Below, piece after piece: positions 43,742-54,644 of a stretch of DNA of 64,000 nucleotides. The stretch is from contig CALNHX010005175.1 in the NCBI GenBank assembly GCA_940337035.1, positions 48,179 to 112,178 on the forward strand. The letters are read 5' to 3'. The notes under the pieces are model-generated. The model made no database searches, was not told the origin of the DNA, and saw nothing but the letters and a program-made list of their open reading frames with translations. Source of the DNA: Agriotes lineatus. Taxonomy: Eukaryota; Arthropoda; Insecta; Coleoptera; Elateridae. Position 1 is the first letter of the stretch; the number at the start of each line of letters is the position of its first letter. A program made the translations under genes and the position numbers.

Positions 43742-44840
43742 TTTATTATACCTGCATCAGAATCGCCGTTTAAAGCACGCCTGAGCGTGCGAATACAGGC
43801 GATTAAAGCTCGCCGAGCTTTAAAGGTTGTCAAGGAAACGACTGAATGCAACAACGGACATGGACGCGACAAAAACGTAAATAATTCTCGTAACTATAGT
43901 AGCAATATTATTATGCCCTCTCGATTTATCACGACAAAAATTATTTCTAAGTTTTTAGTGCGTAATTTATTTCCAGTATTGAGGGTATAATAAAAAATAG
44001 CGTAAAGTATTCGTGGATAACTGGTCTTTAAAACACTTGCTCTATTTCGAGCACTCCGGCTACGCCGTCGTGCTCGATAACTCGCGCGTGTTTTAAAGAC
44101 CTTGTTATCCACTCATACTTTAATATACTATTTATTATACCTGCATCAGAATCGCCGTTTAAAGCACGCCTGAGCGTGCGAAAACAAGCGATTAAAGCTC
44201 GCCGAGCTTTAAAGGTTGTCAAGGAAACGACTGAATGCAACAACGGACGTGGTCGCGACAACACCGTAAATAATTCTCGTAACTATAGTAGCAATATTAT
44301 TATGCCCTCTCGATTTATCACGACAAAAATTATTTCTAAGTTCTTAGTGGGTAATTTATTTCTAGTATTGGAGGTATAATAAAAAATAGCGTAAAGTATT
44401 CGTGGATAACTGGTCTTTAAAACACTTGCTCTATTTCGAGCACTCCGGCTACGCCGTCGTGCTCGATAACTCGCGCGTGTTTTAAAGACCTTGTTATCCA
44501 CTCAGACTTTAATATACTATTTTATTATACCTGCATCAAAATCGCCGTTTAAAGCACGCCTGAGCGTGCGAATACAGGGGATTAAAGCTCGCCCAGCTTT
44601 AAAGGTTGTCAAGGAAACGACTGAATGCAACAACGGACATGGACGCGACAAAAACGTAAATAATTCTCGTAACTATAGTAGCAATATTATTATGCCCTCT
44701 CGATTTATCACGACAAAAATTATTTGTAAGTTTTTAGTGCGTAATTTATTTCCAGTATTGGAGGTATAATAAAAAATAGCGTAAAGTATTCGTGGATAAC
44801 TGGTCTTTAAAACACTTGCGTGTTTTAAAGACCTTCTTAT
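43742..44840. repeat. Three direct repeats of ~390 bp
   Basis: Each begins TTTATTATACCTGCATCA (43742, 44131, 44521), runs through GGTTGTCAAGGAAACGACTG and CTCGATTTATCACGACAAAA, and ends in a stem-loop (GGTCTTTAAAACAC ... GTGTTTTAAAGACC) with TCGAGCACTCCGGCTACGCC in the loop region. The third copy lacks the loop insert. The 67-72-aa ORFs in them are repeats of each other; I see no protein family. Confidence 0.85.
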
Positions 44841-44847
44841 CCATTCA

Positions 44848-45033
44848 TATAGACTATTTACTTGACATCTGCACTGTCAAACAGACATTATGTTGGCACC
44901 ACTGCTATTTTTCACATTTTAACAATTAAATTACTGTACAGTCTAATAAAAAACACATAATTTTTGAGGTATAGTCAAGATTTTTTTTTAAATTTTGACA
45001 CTGACAGTGCAGATGTCAAGTATATGGACTATA
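44848..45033. mobile_element. Small hairpin MITE
   Basis: TATAGACTATTTACTTGACA then TCTGCACTGTCA at the left; the complement (TGACAGTGCAGATGTCAAGT, then ATATGGACTATA) at the right. About 186 bp; no ORF. Confidence 0.65.
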
Positions 45034-45224
45034 CTTTAATATACTATTTTCTACAGCCGTGATTTTAAACTGTTTCCAAGGGTCATATGCGGCGTGCTTT
45101 ATGTTGTCTATAAAACACGCCATTCCATTTAAAGCACGGAGTACTTTAAGAGGTTATAAAACCATATTTGTGAAGATTAAAAGTACAGTTATTATATCGG
45201 ACCGATTTGTATGCGGAGCCCCGA

Positions 45225-45595
45225 GTGCCCGATTGGAGAGGGGCGGAGCCCGATGGTCCCTTTGGAGAGGGGCGAAGCCCCGAGGGCCCCCTTAGAGGGG
45301 GGTGGAGCTCCAAGAGCCCCCTTGGAGAGGGGCCGAGCCCTGAGGGCCCCCTTGGAGAGGGGCCGAGCCCCGATGGCCCCCTTGGAGAGAGGCGGAGCCC
45401 GATGGCCCCCTTGGAGAGGGGCGGAGCCCTGAGGGCACCCTTGGAGAGGGGTGGAGCTGCAAGAGCCCCTTTGGAGAGGGGCCGAGCCCCAAGGGCCCCC
45501 TTGGAGAGGAGCAGAGTCCCGAGGGCCCCCTTGGAGAGGGGTGGAGCTCCGAGGGCCGCTTTGGAGAGGGGCGAAGCCCCTAGGGCATTTAAGCT
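45225..45595. repeat. GC-rich 30-bp minisatellite (~12 copies)
   Basis: The unit is built from CCTTGGAGAGGGGCGGAGCC plus CCGAGGGCCC. Because 30 is a multiple of three and the unit has few stops, long ORFs appear on both strands (10-residue repeats such as PLERGGAPRA); these are not evidence of genes. The G-rich strand has many GGGG runs. It is sharply GC-rich within an AT-rich element. Confidence 0.9.
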
Positions 45596-46004
45596 AACAA
45601 ACTCCACCGGCTGTAGAAAAAATATTGAAGCCAACTCGTGTTTTACAGTTTAAAAATCTCGGTCGATCATAAAATTCTCGCTTCGCTCGAATTTTAACAT
45701 GATCGACCTCGATTTTTAAATCCTCTGTAAAACACTAGTGGCCTTAATAGCTATAAATATTGAAACCAATTTAGTTAAATCCCAAGAATATTAAAAAAAA
45801 ACAGATATTTTAATAAGTCCCAGATATATTTGACACTATAATTATACACTAGTTATTTAAATAAATGGATTTCATTACCCACCTTTGACCAGAAATATTT
45901 CGAAAAATACGGCCCAGGGAATTTTTTTCATATTTTTCCATGGTTCATTAGGCATCCCCAAGTAACGCACTGTAGAGTTAATCCGCCATTTTTTGGACAC
46001 CCTG

Positions 46005-47026
46005 TATAATAGTAGATGAAGACAAAATAATGGGTAGGTGGCGTGAATATTTTTATCAACTTCTAAATGAGGATGAGCAGGAAGCGGAAATCATAGAAAA
46101 GATAAAGTGACAGCAACCCAAGAAATATTAAGGATTAATGATAAGATAAGTATGGAAGAAGTAACTGAAGCGCTGAATAGGGTGAAAGTGGGGAAGCAAT
46201 GAAGTATATAGGACAAAAGGGGACCAAAGAGCTACATGGATTATTTAACAAGGGATGGCAAACAAAAACGATCCCAGAAGAATGTACCAACTATAGAGGA
46301 ATATCCCTTCTATGTATAGCACTAAAAATCTATGAAAGTATATTAAAAAAGAAATTAAGGTATGTAGTGGAAACTCAATTGTCAGATGTAGTACAAAGTG
46401 GCTTTAGACCAGCACACAGTATTCAGTACTTTTTATTTACAATACAAGTGATTGAGACGTTTTTCAATTTAGAAAAAGCCTTTGACAAAGTTAGTAGTGA
46501 AAGTATATGGGAAAGTTTAAAGAAAAAAGAAGTAGAAGATCTGATAGAAGCTATAAAAAGTATATGCGTGAATACTAATAATCAAGTGAGAATGCACAAT
46601 AGAATGTCAGAAATATTTAAAAATAATGGAGTAAGGCAAGGCGGAGTACTAAGTCCTCTATTATTCTTATGTGCGATGGATGAAGTGTTAAAGAGTGTGC
46701 GACGAGAATGGCAAAATGTGTGTTGGGCTATAAAAACATGCCACCAGTAAATGTAGAAGCGTGTGCTTTCGCAGACGATGTCGTTTTAATTGCCAAATCT
46801 GAAAAAAACTTAGAGAAAAACTTAAAAGTGTTGATAGAAGTACTTGCCAGATTTAATTTACAAGTGAACATGGACAAAACAAAAGTGATGGCTATAACAA
46901 ATAGTGACTCTGAAGTGAAAGTGGAAGTTGAAGCTACAGTTATCGAGCAAGTGAGGGAATTTAAATATTTAGGAGCTACCATTTGTTGCAATGAAACAAA
47001 CGAAGTCGAAATAAGCAGCTGCATAC
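46005..47026 (+). pseudogene. LINE-A reverse transcriptase
   Basis: Reads VDEDKIMGRWREYFYQLL, then IPEECTNYRGISLLCIALKI, SGFRPAHSIQ, FNLEKAFDKV (motif A), GVRQGGVLSPLLFLCAMDEV (motif B), ACAFADDVVLIAKSEKNLEK (motif C, FADD), VNMDKTKVMAIT and REFKYLGATIC. Frame changes occur near 46190 and 46730. This is the RT that would copy the element RNA at a nicked target. It is cut near 47026 by an LTR-like insert and resumes near 47640. Confidence 0.87.
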
Positions 47027-47639
47027 TGAAACTATTTTACAGCCGGGTCGTTGCCCCGGACATATGATTCAGCCCCGAGCGTTCCAGAACTTCTTGGAGC
47101 AGCTGGGCCGCTGCGGATGTATGTGAGTCACCGCGGTCGAATACTTGAGAGGCGACCTTGCAACCAGATGCAACGGGTGACTCACGCTTTCGGGAACACG
47201 CTCGAAGTCAACACATGCGAATGCCGGAATGTACGAGCGAAATCTGGAATGTTCTAGACGGAAATTATTCGGATATATAAATACGCGCCGCAGGAATAAG
47301 AAATCAGTTCTCATCAGAATCGAAGCGCGCGTGATATAAACGAACCGTGTGTATATAACCCTAGTGAAATAAATAACAAATAAATATAACCATATAAATC
47401 CTTAATGTTTAAGTCGTGAATAAATAGACACATAAATTAGTTGATGTTTAATCCAGCGCATATAAATAAATAGTGTATCGTTGTTAGAAATAGTTCGTAG
47501 TTTAAGTAATTTGTGTTCTGCCTTGATAATTCTTGTATTCGTAAATAGTCGTAATTAATCGTGTAAATAAATGTTTAATACAAGAAGCGTCGTATAATTT
47601 TTAAATAGCCCGAACGGTAAAAACGTAACAACACAATCA
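47027..47639. mobile_element. LTR-like insert in LINE-A
   Basis: About 613 bp beginning TGAAACTATTTTACAG and ending ...CACAATCA. It has a strong TATA element (TATATAAATAC near 47274), CCGGGTCGTTGCCCCGG near 47042, and AATAAA-rich sequence near the end (47340-47580). The flanks (GCATAC / GCAACT) resemble a degraded target duplication. Best read as a solo LTR; borders are approximate. Confidence 0.55.
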
Positions 47640-47790
47640 GCAACTCGGGTGTATCATGTTTTATATAGAAACTTCCTGAGTAATAGAGAAATTACAAGGA
47701 AAAAAAGATCACAGTGTACAAGACTATATATTTATCCACAATCCTGTATGGTAGCGAAAATTGGGTGATAAATGAAAGACACAAGAATGC
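47640..47790 (+). pseudogene. LINE-A RT C-terminal piece
   Basis: Reads ATRVYHVLYRNFLSNREITR and, after frame changes, a VYKTIYLSTILYGSENWVIN-like stretch. This is the thumb region (ILYG-x-E-x-W) that follows the RT core in this LINE. It ends where the ~195-bp satellite begins. Confidence 0.7.
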
Positions 47791-48370
47791 AACGGGAGTT
47801 GGCGTTGTCTTACCAAATTTATTAGCATGCTCGTGACAGTTGTTACATTAACCGCTTCATCCGCAATGTGTTCCAGTATTATAAAGATAGCTACTTTAAG
47901 TCGGTGTAAAATACATACTGGAGTTGCGTCATCTTCGGAAATTTATTAGCATACCTATGCGAAACAGTTATTACCCACATTAACCATTTAGGGCGACAGA
48001 GATATTTTCAACACCAACTGAAATGATTGACTAATCCAATTTTGATTGTAGTATCATTTCCAACGTGTTGCTGTATTATAAGAATAGGTACTTTATGTTG
48101 GTGTAGTATTCATACGGAAGCTGTAGAGTCTTTCGGAAATATGTTAACTTGCACAAGAAAGTTGTTACGTGATCGTTATAGGGTAGCAAAGATTATTTCA
48201 ACACTGAAAACAAGGATTTTCAAACCCAATTTTGATTATTGTATCGTTTCCAATGTGTTGCTGTATTACTGACGTATCTGAGCTACCTTAAGTCGGTGTA
48301 AAATGCATACGGGAGGCACCTCTTCTTCGGAAATTTATTAGCATATACGAGACAGTTATTACTAGGGTTG
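47790..48370. repeat. Satellite, ~195-bp unit
   Basis: TCGGAAATTTATTAGCATAC-type starts recur at about 47818, 47940, 48137 and 48337, with CCAACGTGTTGCTGTATTAT at 48059 and a close copy at 48251. The first unit is shortened. A related unit is at 63115-63260, on the far side of the cluster. Confidence 0.75.
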
Positions 48371-48432
48371 GACAAATGCATACTCGTATGTTTTTTGGTA
48401 TTGAGCATAATCAGGTAATTTTTAATATACTA

Positions 48433-48565
48433 CAGGGTGCCCAACTTAAATGTACGCAGCTTTAAGCAGGTGAGTATGCAACACACATTACAATCGCCAT
48501 TGAAAGGTAATGTGTGTTGCATACTCACCTGCTTAAAGCTGCGTACATTTAAGTTGGGCACCCTG
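48433..48565. mobile_element. 133-bp hairpin MITE, CAGGGTGCCC termini
   Basis: Almost a perfect palindrome: CAGGGTGCCCAACTTAAATG, then TACGCAGCTTTAAGCAGGTG and so on, with its complement, around a short loop (ATCGCCATTGAAAGG). Flanked by TA. Confidence 0.88.
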
Positions 48566-48936
48566 TATAGGTGTTTTTTCAAGACTGAATTTTATTTTGC
48601 ATGTTTTGCATATATTGATGGTTTATAGCATGCGCAATATGTAACAGCAAATATTAAGATTTAAGGGCATAAAAATGCATGTTTTAGGTAAAATTTCACG
48701 TAAGCTTTTTACTAGAAACAAAATATAGCTTTTCAAACAGCCGAATTTCTGGGTTCAAGGTTCTGTGTCTGGCCTTTGAGCAAACTACTTAAGTATTACA
48801 GCTGTTCAATCCTTTGAAGAATGCATTTTCCTTTATTGTGAGGTGGGAAGTACTTGTGCAAGAATTTCTGTTAATGGGTAGGATTTGGCAGTGCTTAATA
48901 CCTCATTTCTTGGTAAACTAAACTGTTGTATGCTGT

Positions 48937-50005
48937 CAGAGCTGGGCAGTAATTAATTACTTTTTAATTAAATTACTACTTAAATTCCTTTTTGTTTATT
49001 TGCCTTGGAATTGAATTACTTTTCAAAATGCGGTAATTGTAATTGGGAATTGCCATCTTTGTTAGAAAGTACTTGAAAATTACTTTTTAAAAGTAATTAA
49101 TTACTGCATTCAATTACTCAATTACTTTCGTGTAATTAAATTTCTCTAAAGTATTTAAATTACTTTATAGGTATTTGAATTACTTGTGGTAATTGAAATT
49201 ACTCGAGGTAATTGAATTATTTTGTGGTATTTGAATTACTGAATTACTGACCTCGATAGGGTGCTAAATCTCCAGAACGCATAAATAAGATAAGGTCTTA
49301 TTATGTTACATATTAAGCAAATCGCAGGGTTTCCCCGCGCAATATAAGCCTAATTTATTATTTCCTCTGACGAGTCGAATAACAGCAACTTCTGCGTTTT
49401 GTATTGTGAGAGACGCTAAGTGTAAGACGCTATAAGAATATTTGCGGTAAGTACATTACAGATTACAATACCTACGGTAAAATAATACTTTTTTCTACTC
49501 ATGACATTGAAATCAGTCATTCTGACATTGATTCCGGTGGTTGAAATTGCATTTCAACCACTAGAGATTGAAATGCTCGGACTACCGGGATTTCAAACTG
49601 TTTGACATACAATTGGTGACAAAGAGAAATGTCACTTTATGTTTATTTTTTTCTAAACTGCATTAACTTGTTAAAATAAGTGAAAATTCGTAGAAAAAAT
49701 AGTATATGTAACTCGTGGCTGATAAAATTCCAACGTCTCGAGTTACTTTTTTCAACTCGCTTCGCTCGTTGAAAAAAACCACTCTCAACGTTGAAATTTT
49801 ATTTCAACCACCTGTCCCATAATATACTATTAAATAGCTTCATTAGACGATATTGGTTCATAATGATTATTTATTCATTTCAATTTGCTTGTTTTAAACG
49901 ATCCGTGCAAGTGTAACAGACGTTAAGTCCATAAAATTACGTTTTTGAGTGAGGAATTGAATTAAACGGACAAAATCCGATAACAACATTTAAACAGCTG
50001 AAAAT

Positions 50006-50039
<34 letters not shown>

Positions 50040-52542
50040 ACCTAATTGCAAAATCCCATGTCTGGTTGACTCAAAAATGCATTATGGCGTATGGTAATTT
50101 TAAAACGCCGCCGCATACGTTTACAGCATTCTTGCATTGAACATTTTGTAAATTATCCATTCTTTTTCGCTTTCTTGTCTTGTAACTGCTGCAGCATGTT
50201 AGCTTCGATTATTATTAAAAGCCGCCTTGCTAGTTACGAGACATTCTAATATTGGCTTCTTAGTGATTTTACACAAAATTCCATTTAGTTTTTTAAAAAA
50301 ACAGTGTATTTACGTAATTTCAGATATTTTATTGCCCTAAACTTAAAATCAATAGTTATTATTAAAGATGTTAATAACATTTTGAAATTTGAAGTAAAAA
50401 TATGAAAACAACCTGAGCAATTTAATTGTCCAGCGTTCACAGTAATTTTCTTATTCGGTGTGTTCAAAAAGAAATTACTTAAGGGTTGGCCATGGAATAT
50501 AAAAGTATTGGCAACAGCAAGCTTTAGAATTCATTAACATAATCACTGTTGTTGCTGTCATAAGTTTATATTATACGCTGATATCGCGATTGAAAATTCT
50601 AAAAATTGCCATATTCAACACTTATGTAATTTCTTTTTGAACACATAGTATACAGGTCACTTGAATGTAAAAATGACTTCATTGTTACGTGCTTGAGCAA
50701 ATGTCTTTTGTTTTTGTATCTAAAGTACGAATTCTTATTTCAATCAGCCGTTTTCAACTAGGTTTATCAGTCATCTGTCAACTTTCAACGGTCCCTGATC
50801 AACACCAAATTGATATTTTGTTTTAAAATTTCAGAAGTTACCTAATACATTTTTAATAACTATTTGTATTACTAGGGCGCAAAATGTATCATGCCCTCCC
50901 GCAGATGTAGTTTAGTTCTTCAGAGTTTGCGAGAACAGTACCTAATCAATTTATTGTAATCATGCAAGGGATGAAATAACGTTTTAGTCCAGAGTTATAC
51001 ATACAACACTTTTACATTTTATGATGAGACTATCTATTGTAATCACTTGCATTCAAAAATATTTAAATATGAAAACCAGGAGGCTAGTTGATTTATTATT
51101 AATAATAATCACATTGCCTCCCGTCTCTAATGGCAACGGCAGTCAATGTATTATATTCCCTCCGACTGCCATTGGAAACCAAGCAGGGACCCAAACGTAT
51201 ATTTTCCCTATACCTCTAACAGGCGACAGAAAATGTCACTGTTGTATAAAGGGTTAAAAAAAGTATTTTCGAACAGAGCAAACAAAAAATTCTCAAGTTG
51301 CGCCAATTGGATCGTTCTTCTACAAAATCTAAATAGAAATTTGCTGTCAAACACTTAAGAAATCCATTGCTCCACCCTGTATACTTAGCTAAGTTACATA
51401 TTTTCGTCATTCAGCCTCATGTTAAGCGTATCTAATAATAGATTGTTCTACAAGTTGAGAAAAGTGAAAGTTTTTCAACGATTCACTTATGAGCGAGTGA
51501 TGCAAAGGGAGTTGATTAATTTATCACGAACATGGAAAAATCACTTTTATAACATATTCAGCGTGCTATTTTTTCTAATATCATTACAAAATCTAGCCAG
51601 AATTAAATTCGACATTTCTTCATATTCGATTTTTTTTTAATTGGCAGTATAGAACGTCGAAATCGTCAAATAAAATACGAGAAATCGGCAGTGAAGTATT
51701 CCATTGTTTTACAACTTTTTGTAGGCGGCTGGGCGATAGGTAAACGTCAATCGACGTCAACGTAACCTATAAAAGTTGGTTAAAATGTTGTAACTTCGCG
51801 ATTTCTCGATTTAAAAAAACAATGTACCCCTGGGCACTGGAAGTTCCATTTCAATCCTTGTGTGGTTTATTTGCTTTGGCCCTTCGGGCCTCTGCAACTA
51901 AATACACAATCGTGATAAAAAGTTCAACTTTAGTGATAACTTATGTGGAAACTAATATAAAAAAATATATAGATTTTAACTTCCAAGTCCCTATACCTTC
52001 TTACTGAAGGGACTTTGCACTCAAGTATATTAGGTGTAATCGGTTTATTATAACCTAAGTAATCTATTCCAAATCGGTGTCCCATTTTTTTGGGACAACC
52101 TGTATAATTGTTATCCTTGAATTTAATTATTTACTTACATCTTACATCAAAACAAACTAAAAACTTTTGGTTTTGGTGAACGGTGCATGTAGCTAGAAGA
52201 TTTAATTATCAAAAAACCTTCAAGAGTGATAAAGTATTAGGTTACTATAGTTAACAAAACATAAAAATTAAGCATTTTTAGATAACGATTACGAATCGAC
52301 ACGACACTAAAGATAGTTGCAACTTGCAAGAAAATTCTACTAAATACAACTATATGACAATAATTTTTATTGAAAGTAATTATTGAAAAAGTAATTGATG
52401 TACAATTACAATTACTAAGTAATTGGTAATTGAATTACTATTTCCCGTGAATAAATGAATCTCTGGTAATTAAATTACTACATTGGGCGGTAATTGGTAA
52501 TTAGTAATTAATTACTTTTTAAAAGTAATTTGCCCAGCTCTG
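48937..52542. mobile_element. 3.6-kb hAT-like non-autonomous element
   Basis: Ends CAGAGCTGGGCA and TTTGCCCAGCTCTG with a perfect 8-bp target duplication TATGCTGT (48929-48936, 52543-52550): the hallmarks of hAT elements. Subterminal regions (about 48950-49250, 52370-52530) are packed with TTAATTAC/AATTACTTTT units. No hAT transposase or BED finger is seen. Inside are a (TA)n tract (about 50007-50037), palindromic stretches near 49530-49810, and a small MITE at 50459-50645. Confidence 0.88.
50459..50645. mobile_element. 187-bp inverted-repeat element inside the hAT
   Basis: TGTGTTCAAAAAGAAATTAC at the left and its complement at the right. No ORF; target duplication not clear. Confidence 0.65.
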
Positions 52543-52550
52543 TATGCTGT

Positions 52551-52799
52551 CAAAGCATTTATTATTCCTCCTGTTAGCTATCGGTACGTTAGATAAAGCC
52601 AATATTTGAAAAATTTAAAATGCCGAAAGTTGAAGTTCTCAGTCTGAGTTGATTAAAAAATAGTTAAAACCATACAAGTGCTTCAAGTACGATGAAAGTG
52701 TAATGTTTTGCTGTTTATGTGAAAAGCAGGCATTTTATTTAGTAGTTCAAATTTTTCAATTAAAATCCCATTCCTCCCTCTCAGTCCATTCACCCCTCG
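52551..52799. other. No supported gene
   Basis: AT-rich sequence between the hAT element and a LINE relic. Confidence 0.4.
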
Positions 52800-53260
52800 T
52801 AGGGGTATTGTAACATCATGACTCATGGGTTAAGTAGTTGAATTAATAAGCGTCTTCCAGAAATGTCTATCTTGAGCTGAGTGGGTAGCTTCTTGTAACG
52901 TTTGTCCTGTTAGCGTCTTCATTTGGTCGATCCATAGCATCGACGCCTGCCCCTTAAACGCCGTCCTTCCACTTTCCCTTGAATTATTAGGGTTTCCATG
53001 GCATTATCTCGTCTTGCGAGATGTCCGAAATATCTGAGGTATGATTGGGATATGGTCGAGTTTAGCCTTTTCTATATGTCGAGTTCTTCCATGATCGGTT
53101 GATTTGTACGGTGGGCCGTCCATGGCATGCGTAGCATGCGTCTGTGCTCCCACATCTCAAAAGCGTTGATTCTGTTCCTGTCTGATTTTTTAATCGTCCA
53201 AGTCTCGGCTGCGTACGTCGCTATAGGAAAGATTAGCTTTTGAAATCGCATTAGATATAA
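52800..53260 (-). pseudogene. LINE ORF2 C-terminal relic
   Basis: On the minus strand: YAAETWTIKKSDRNRINAFE, then MWEHRRMLRMPWTAHRTNQP, IMEELDI, LRYFGHLARRDNAMETLIIQ and GKVEGRRR. This is the thumb and C-terminal region of an RTE-like ORF2 (compare AETWTLKVNTMNRLEAFEMW in the intact element at 57130). 5'-truncated; one stop and frame changes near 53070. Confidence 0.78.
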
Positions 53261-54319
53261 AAAATGTGGGAATTTACACCTATCCTAAATTTCAAATAAA
53301 CATGCAGTACTTGGAACTAAGCAGTAATCATAACTATGGCCCTGATTGGTCAAAACAAGGTAATCATTACAACCATCTGAAAATCAAATATCTGTTCAAA
53401 ATTGTCAATTTGACATTAGGTATGAATCCTAAAAATATAAGAGGAAAATTGATAAATAATGGACAAAAAAGCTGTCATACAACGTGTATTTGAATTAAAT
53501 ATATAGGACAAAATTATTGTAAAACGCGAGCAATAAAATAAAGTTATATTTTTATAGTGTAAAACTGAGTTTTGAGTTTAGAACGCTACCTACTGCATTT
53601 TTATTTGAAATTTAGTATAAACGAATCAACAATTATTATTTTATTAATATTGTGAGGGTCGCGTATTCACAAACATTTTTTAGGTTATTTTCAGGAGACG
53701 ATGAGAGACCCCTATTTCTATAACTAGATGTAATGAATCATTGTAGTAGTAAACCATTATAGATCTTAAGCAAAAGCTTTCGTTTGATTTGAATAGGGCG
53801 TAAGCCGATATCTTTTGCAACTGTTAGGAATGTAGCGGGACGTAATAAAATATCCTGGCGCATGACACACCGAGAGGTGAAAACTACTATGTTAAATTTA
53901 TGACAAGGGGATTAGGCGGATTTGGAATGGCCGATGGTCGAAACAAATAACCCAAACCGCCAAATAATTTAGTTTTAACATTTTTGAAATTTCTATTTCA
54001 ACCAAACAAACACGTGTTGAGGGTCGTTTCAAATACGCCGTAGAAAACCTCAATTTAAAACTTGATTAGAAAAGGATTAATCAGTCATGGGATTTGGAAG
54101 GACAACCACCAATTAGCGCAGACAACGAAATTTAGATTTTTTGTCATTGGTTGGACACTTCGCTACCCGGAATGGAGGGATTTTCGTAAGTTGTATAAAA
54201 CGCATCTGAATAGAACTGCAGAGGAAAAGAAATCGAAGTCTGGCACATGTGGTAGTTCTACGCGTAATACGGAGAACTACTGTAACTGCTTATAACTTAT
54301 TTAACCCTTACTCCACTAG
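53261..54319. other. No supported gene
   Basis: Two short plus-strand ORFs (53266-53493, 54062-54295). The second has a KKSKSGTCGSSTRNTEN stretch faintly like the end of a MADF domain, which is not enough to call. The rest is AT-rich. Confidence 0.35.
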
Positions 54320-54403
54320 ATACAGCGCAGTCCGACATCGCAGGGAAAACCTGTTAGTACGATTGCGTGCGTACCAATTTTCTGCCTCCTTTTTACTTCA
54401 CTA

Positions 54404-54591
54404 GGGGCCGGTTGCAGAAAGCAATGTTAAGTCTCGTGTTAGCTAACATCGCGTCAAAGTGAACAAAATCGCATCAAATTTTGTTTACTAATGTATTAGT
54501 TGCCATAAGCATTTGAGATTTGATTCGTTTTTGTTCACTTTGACGCGATGTTAGCTAACACGAGACTTAACATTGCTTTCTGCAACCGGCC
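54404..54591. mobile_element. Hairpin MITE, PIF/Harbinger-like
   Basis: Ends GGGGCCGGTTGCAGAAAGC and complement, with about 65-bp arms (GCGTCAAAGTGAACAAAA mirrored). Flanked by CTA/TTA, in keeping with the 3-bp TWA target of Harbinger MITEs. It is inserted in an 85-bp satellite unit. Confidence 0.8.
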
Positions 54592-54644
54592 TTAGGTGTC
54601 ACACAGTCCGACATTGCAGGGGAAACCTGTTAGTACGACTGTGT

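Larger units (their letters stand above)
43291..46004. mobile_element. 2.7-kb inverted-repeat element, CAGGGTGTCC termini
   Basis: Ends CAGGGTGTCCAAAAAATGGC and complement, arms about 120-150 bp (including CCTGGGCCGTATTTTTCGAA and its mirror), flanked by TA (43289-43290, 46005-46006). Removing it joins GRKDDI to VDEDKIMGRWREYFYQLL in LINE-A, which confirms the borders. There is no transposase; the inside is repeats only (a family H hairpin, 390-bp repeats, another hairpin, a GC-rich minisatellite). Confidence 0.85.

Noticed and set aside
43742..44840. Regular repeats considered as a CRISPR array
   Set aside because: Units are ~390 bp with no short-repeat/spacer pattern, in a eukaryotic transposon.
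45146..45653. Long ORFs (148-162 aa) on both strands in the GC-rich repeat
   Set aside because: They come from a 30-bp unit that is in phase with codons and lacks stops; no domain and no start context.
54062..54295. Possible MADF-domain gene
   Set aside because: Only a short KKSKSG-like stretch fits; no tryptophan-rich core, and flanked by satellite.
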